This document shows, piece by piece, positions 40,622-41,129 of a stretch of DNA of 41,129 nucleotides. Both the position numbers and the translations under genes were made by a program. The notes below the pieces were generated by a model. That model had not been told where the DNA came from. It did not search any database and saw only the letters and a program-made list of their open reading frames with translations. The stretch covers positions 1 to 41,129 of the forward strand of contig JAFWUY010000076.1 in assembly GCA_017524035.1 (NCBI GenBank), in the 5' to 3' direction. The DNA is from Lachnospiraceae bacterium (GTDB taxonomy: Bacteria; Bacillota; Clostridia; Lachnospirales; Lachnospiraceae). How positions within the stretch are numbered: the stretch's first letter is position 1; each line of letters begins with the position of its first letter.

Positions 40622-41129
40622 TTACTCCTCTCCCAGCTTCAGTGCCTTGATCATGTTCTGCTTTCTTATGATCATCGCAAGCACCAGTATGCTGACTACA
40701 AGCATAAGTCCTATTGATGCAAACAGCTTGGTCATATCGGAACTTTCCCTTATCATCACAAGAGGAAGTATCTGCGCCGAGGATGAATATGCGGTCTGCA
40801 GCATGGGAACATAAAGAGTGTAAGCTATAAAGCCCGCAAGAGCACCCGCCGCAACGGAATACAGTCCGCATATGGCCTGCTCTATCGAGAGCATCTTCAG
40901 CATCTCAAAGGAATGCAGTCCCATTGCCCTGAGAACGCCGAGCATCATCTCCCTTGCCTTTATCGAAAGAACCCAGTATATAAGATATCCAGCCGCACAC
41001 AGAATGAGCATTACGATAAAGCTCATCGTAAGGATTCCGTTCATTCCCTGGAGCAGTGGATCTTCAACAGTCTTCTCAAGATCCTTGGTCCTGTCGGAAA
41101 AATACGTAAGAGTCGTTTCGGACTCGTCA
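40622..41129 (-). CDS. FtsX-like permease, C-terminal part, runs off the window
   Basis: The reading frame is open from 41128 to the TAA at 40622; the visible 168 residues are the C-terminal end of a longer protein, so the ATG at 41044 is internal, not the start. Three membrane segments are visible (GILTMSFIVMLILCAAGYLI, GALAGFIAYTLYVPML and the final MTKLFASIGLMLVVSILVLA), separated by a cytoplasmic loop with REMMLGVLRAMGLHSFEMLK, the R-A-M-G segment typical of FtsX/MacB permeases. It pairs with the two ATPases downstream. Substrate unknown. Confidence 0.88.
   Translation of the reverse strand, partial: DESETTLTYFSDRTKDLEKTVEDPLLQGMNGILTMSFIVMLILCAAGYLIYWVLSIKAREMMLGVLRAMGLHSFEMLKMLSIEQAICGLYSVAAGALAGFIAYTLYVPMLQTAYSSSAQILPLVMIRESSDMTKLFASIGLMLVVSILVLAMIIRKQNMIKALKLGEE

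Noticed and set aside
1-41129. CRISPR array, prophage, integrase or transposase
   Set aside because: No regularly spaced repeats and no such genes were found in reading either strand; the only repeats are the REP-like palindromes.

Overview
The window looks like chromosomal DNA of a Gram-positive, carbohydrate-degrading anaerobe of the Clostridia, most likely a gut or rumen Lachnospiraceae-type bacterium. The reasons are the many lipoproteins, AGGAGG-type ribosome binding sites, moderate GC with AT-rich promoters, the mix of sugar ABC importers, a surface GH10 xylanase and hybrid sensor kinases, and a C-x7-C-x5-C Rrf2 regulator. There is no phage, transposase, CRISPR array or rRNA. The species cannot be fixed from sequence reading alone. 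Almost every base is used: no gene-free stretch exceeds 300 bases.

Layout. (1) 1-4100, minus: a hybrid kinase/phosphotransfer protein and its LuxR-type response regulator, a terminator, then two lipoprotein genes. (2) 4101-6658, plus: a divergent OmpR-type two-component pair; the shared 180-base gap holds four ATACAT repeats. (3) 6659-9977: a von Willebrand A lipoprotein behind a leader that could hide its ribosome binding site, a convergent and overlapping trypsin-like protease, and a 53-residue membrane protein. (4) 10032-12561: a small monooxygenase, tRNA-Pro(UGG), a flavin-binding (PNPOx/Nim-like) protein and a GH114-like lipoprotein bracketed by related palindromes. (5) 18377-12656, minus: a tightly packed operon of an S51-like/GGDEF/EAL fusion, an rRNA methyltransferase, a degenerate amidase, RdgB and a YfcE-type phosphoesterase. 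(6) folC divergent from rrf2-mntP. (7) 25001-20988, minus: two U32-like cysteine-rich paralogues coupled to a GH10 xylanase. (8) 38895-25256, minus: a nine-gene, 13.6-kb locus. (9) 39045-41129, minus: two MacB/LolD-type ATPases and the end of an FtsX-like permease, running off the window.

The most striking region is the nine-gene locus. Two complete sets of sugar-importer membrane parts (binding protein plus two permeases each) flank three conserved but uncharacterised exported or membrane proteins: an NHL-propeller/TPR protein, a YIP1-family membrane protein and a DUF5696 putative glycosidase-like protein. There is no ATPase gene, so a shared MsiK/MsmX-type ATPase encoded elsewhere must be assumed. 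The first binding protein is unusually large and carries two carbohydrate-binding-like modules behind a membrane anchor. A strong promoter with an 11-bp inverted repeat precedes the operon, and the last gene has its own operator-like promoter. I infer a dedicated surface machine for binding, processing and importing one glycan; the substrate is unknown, although the next operon encodes a xylanase.
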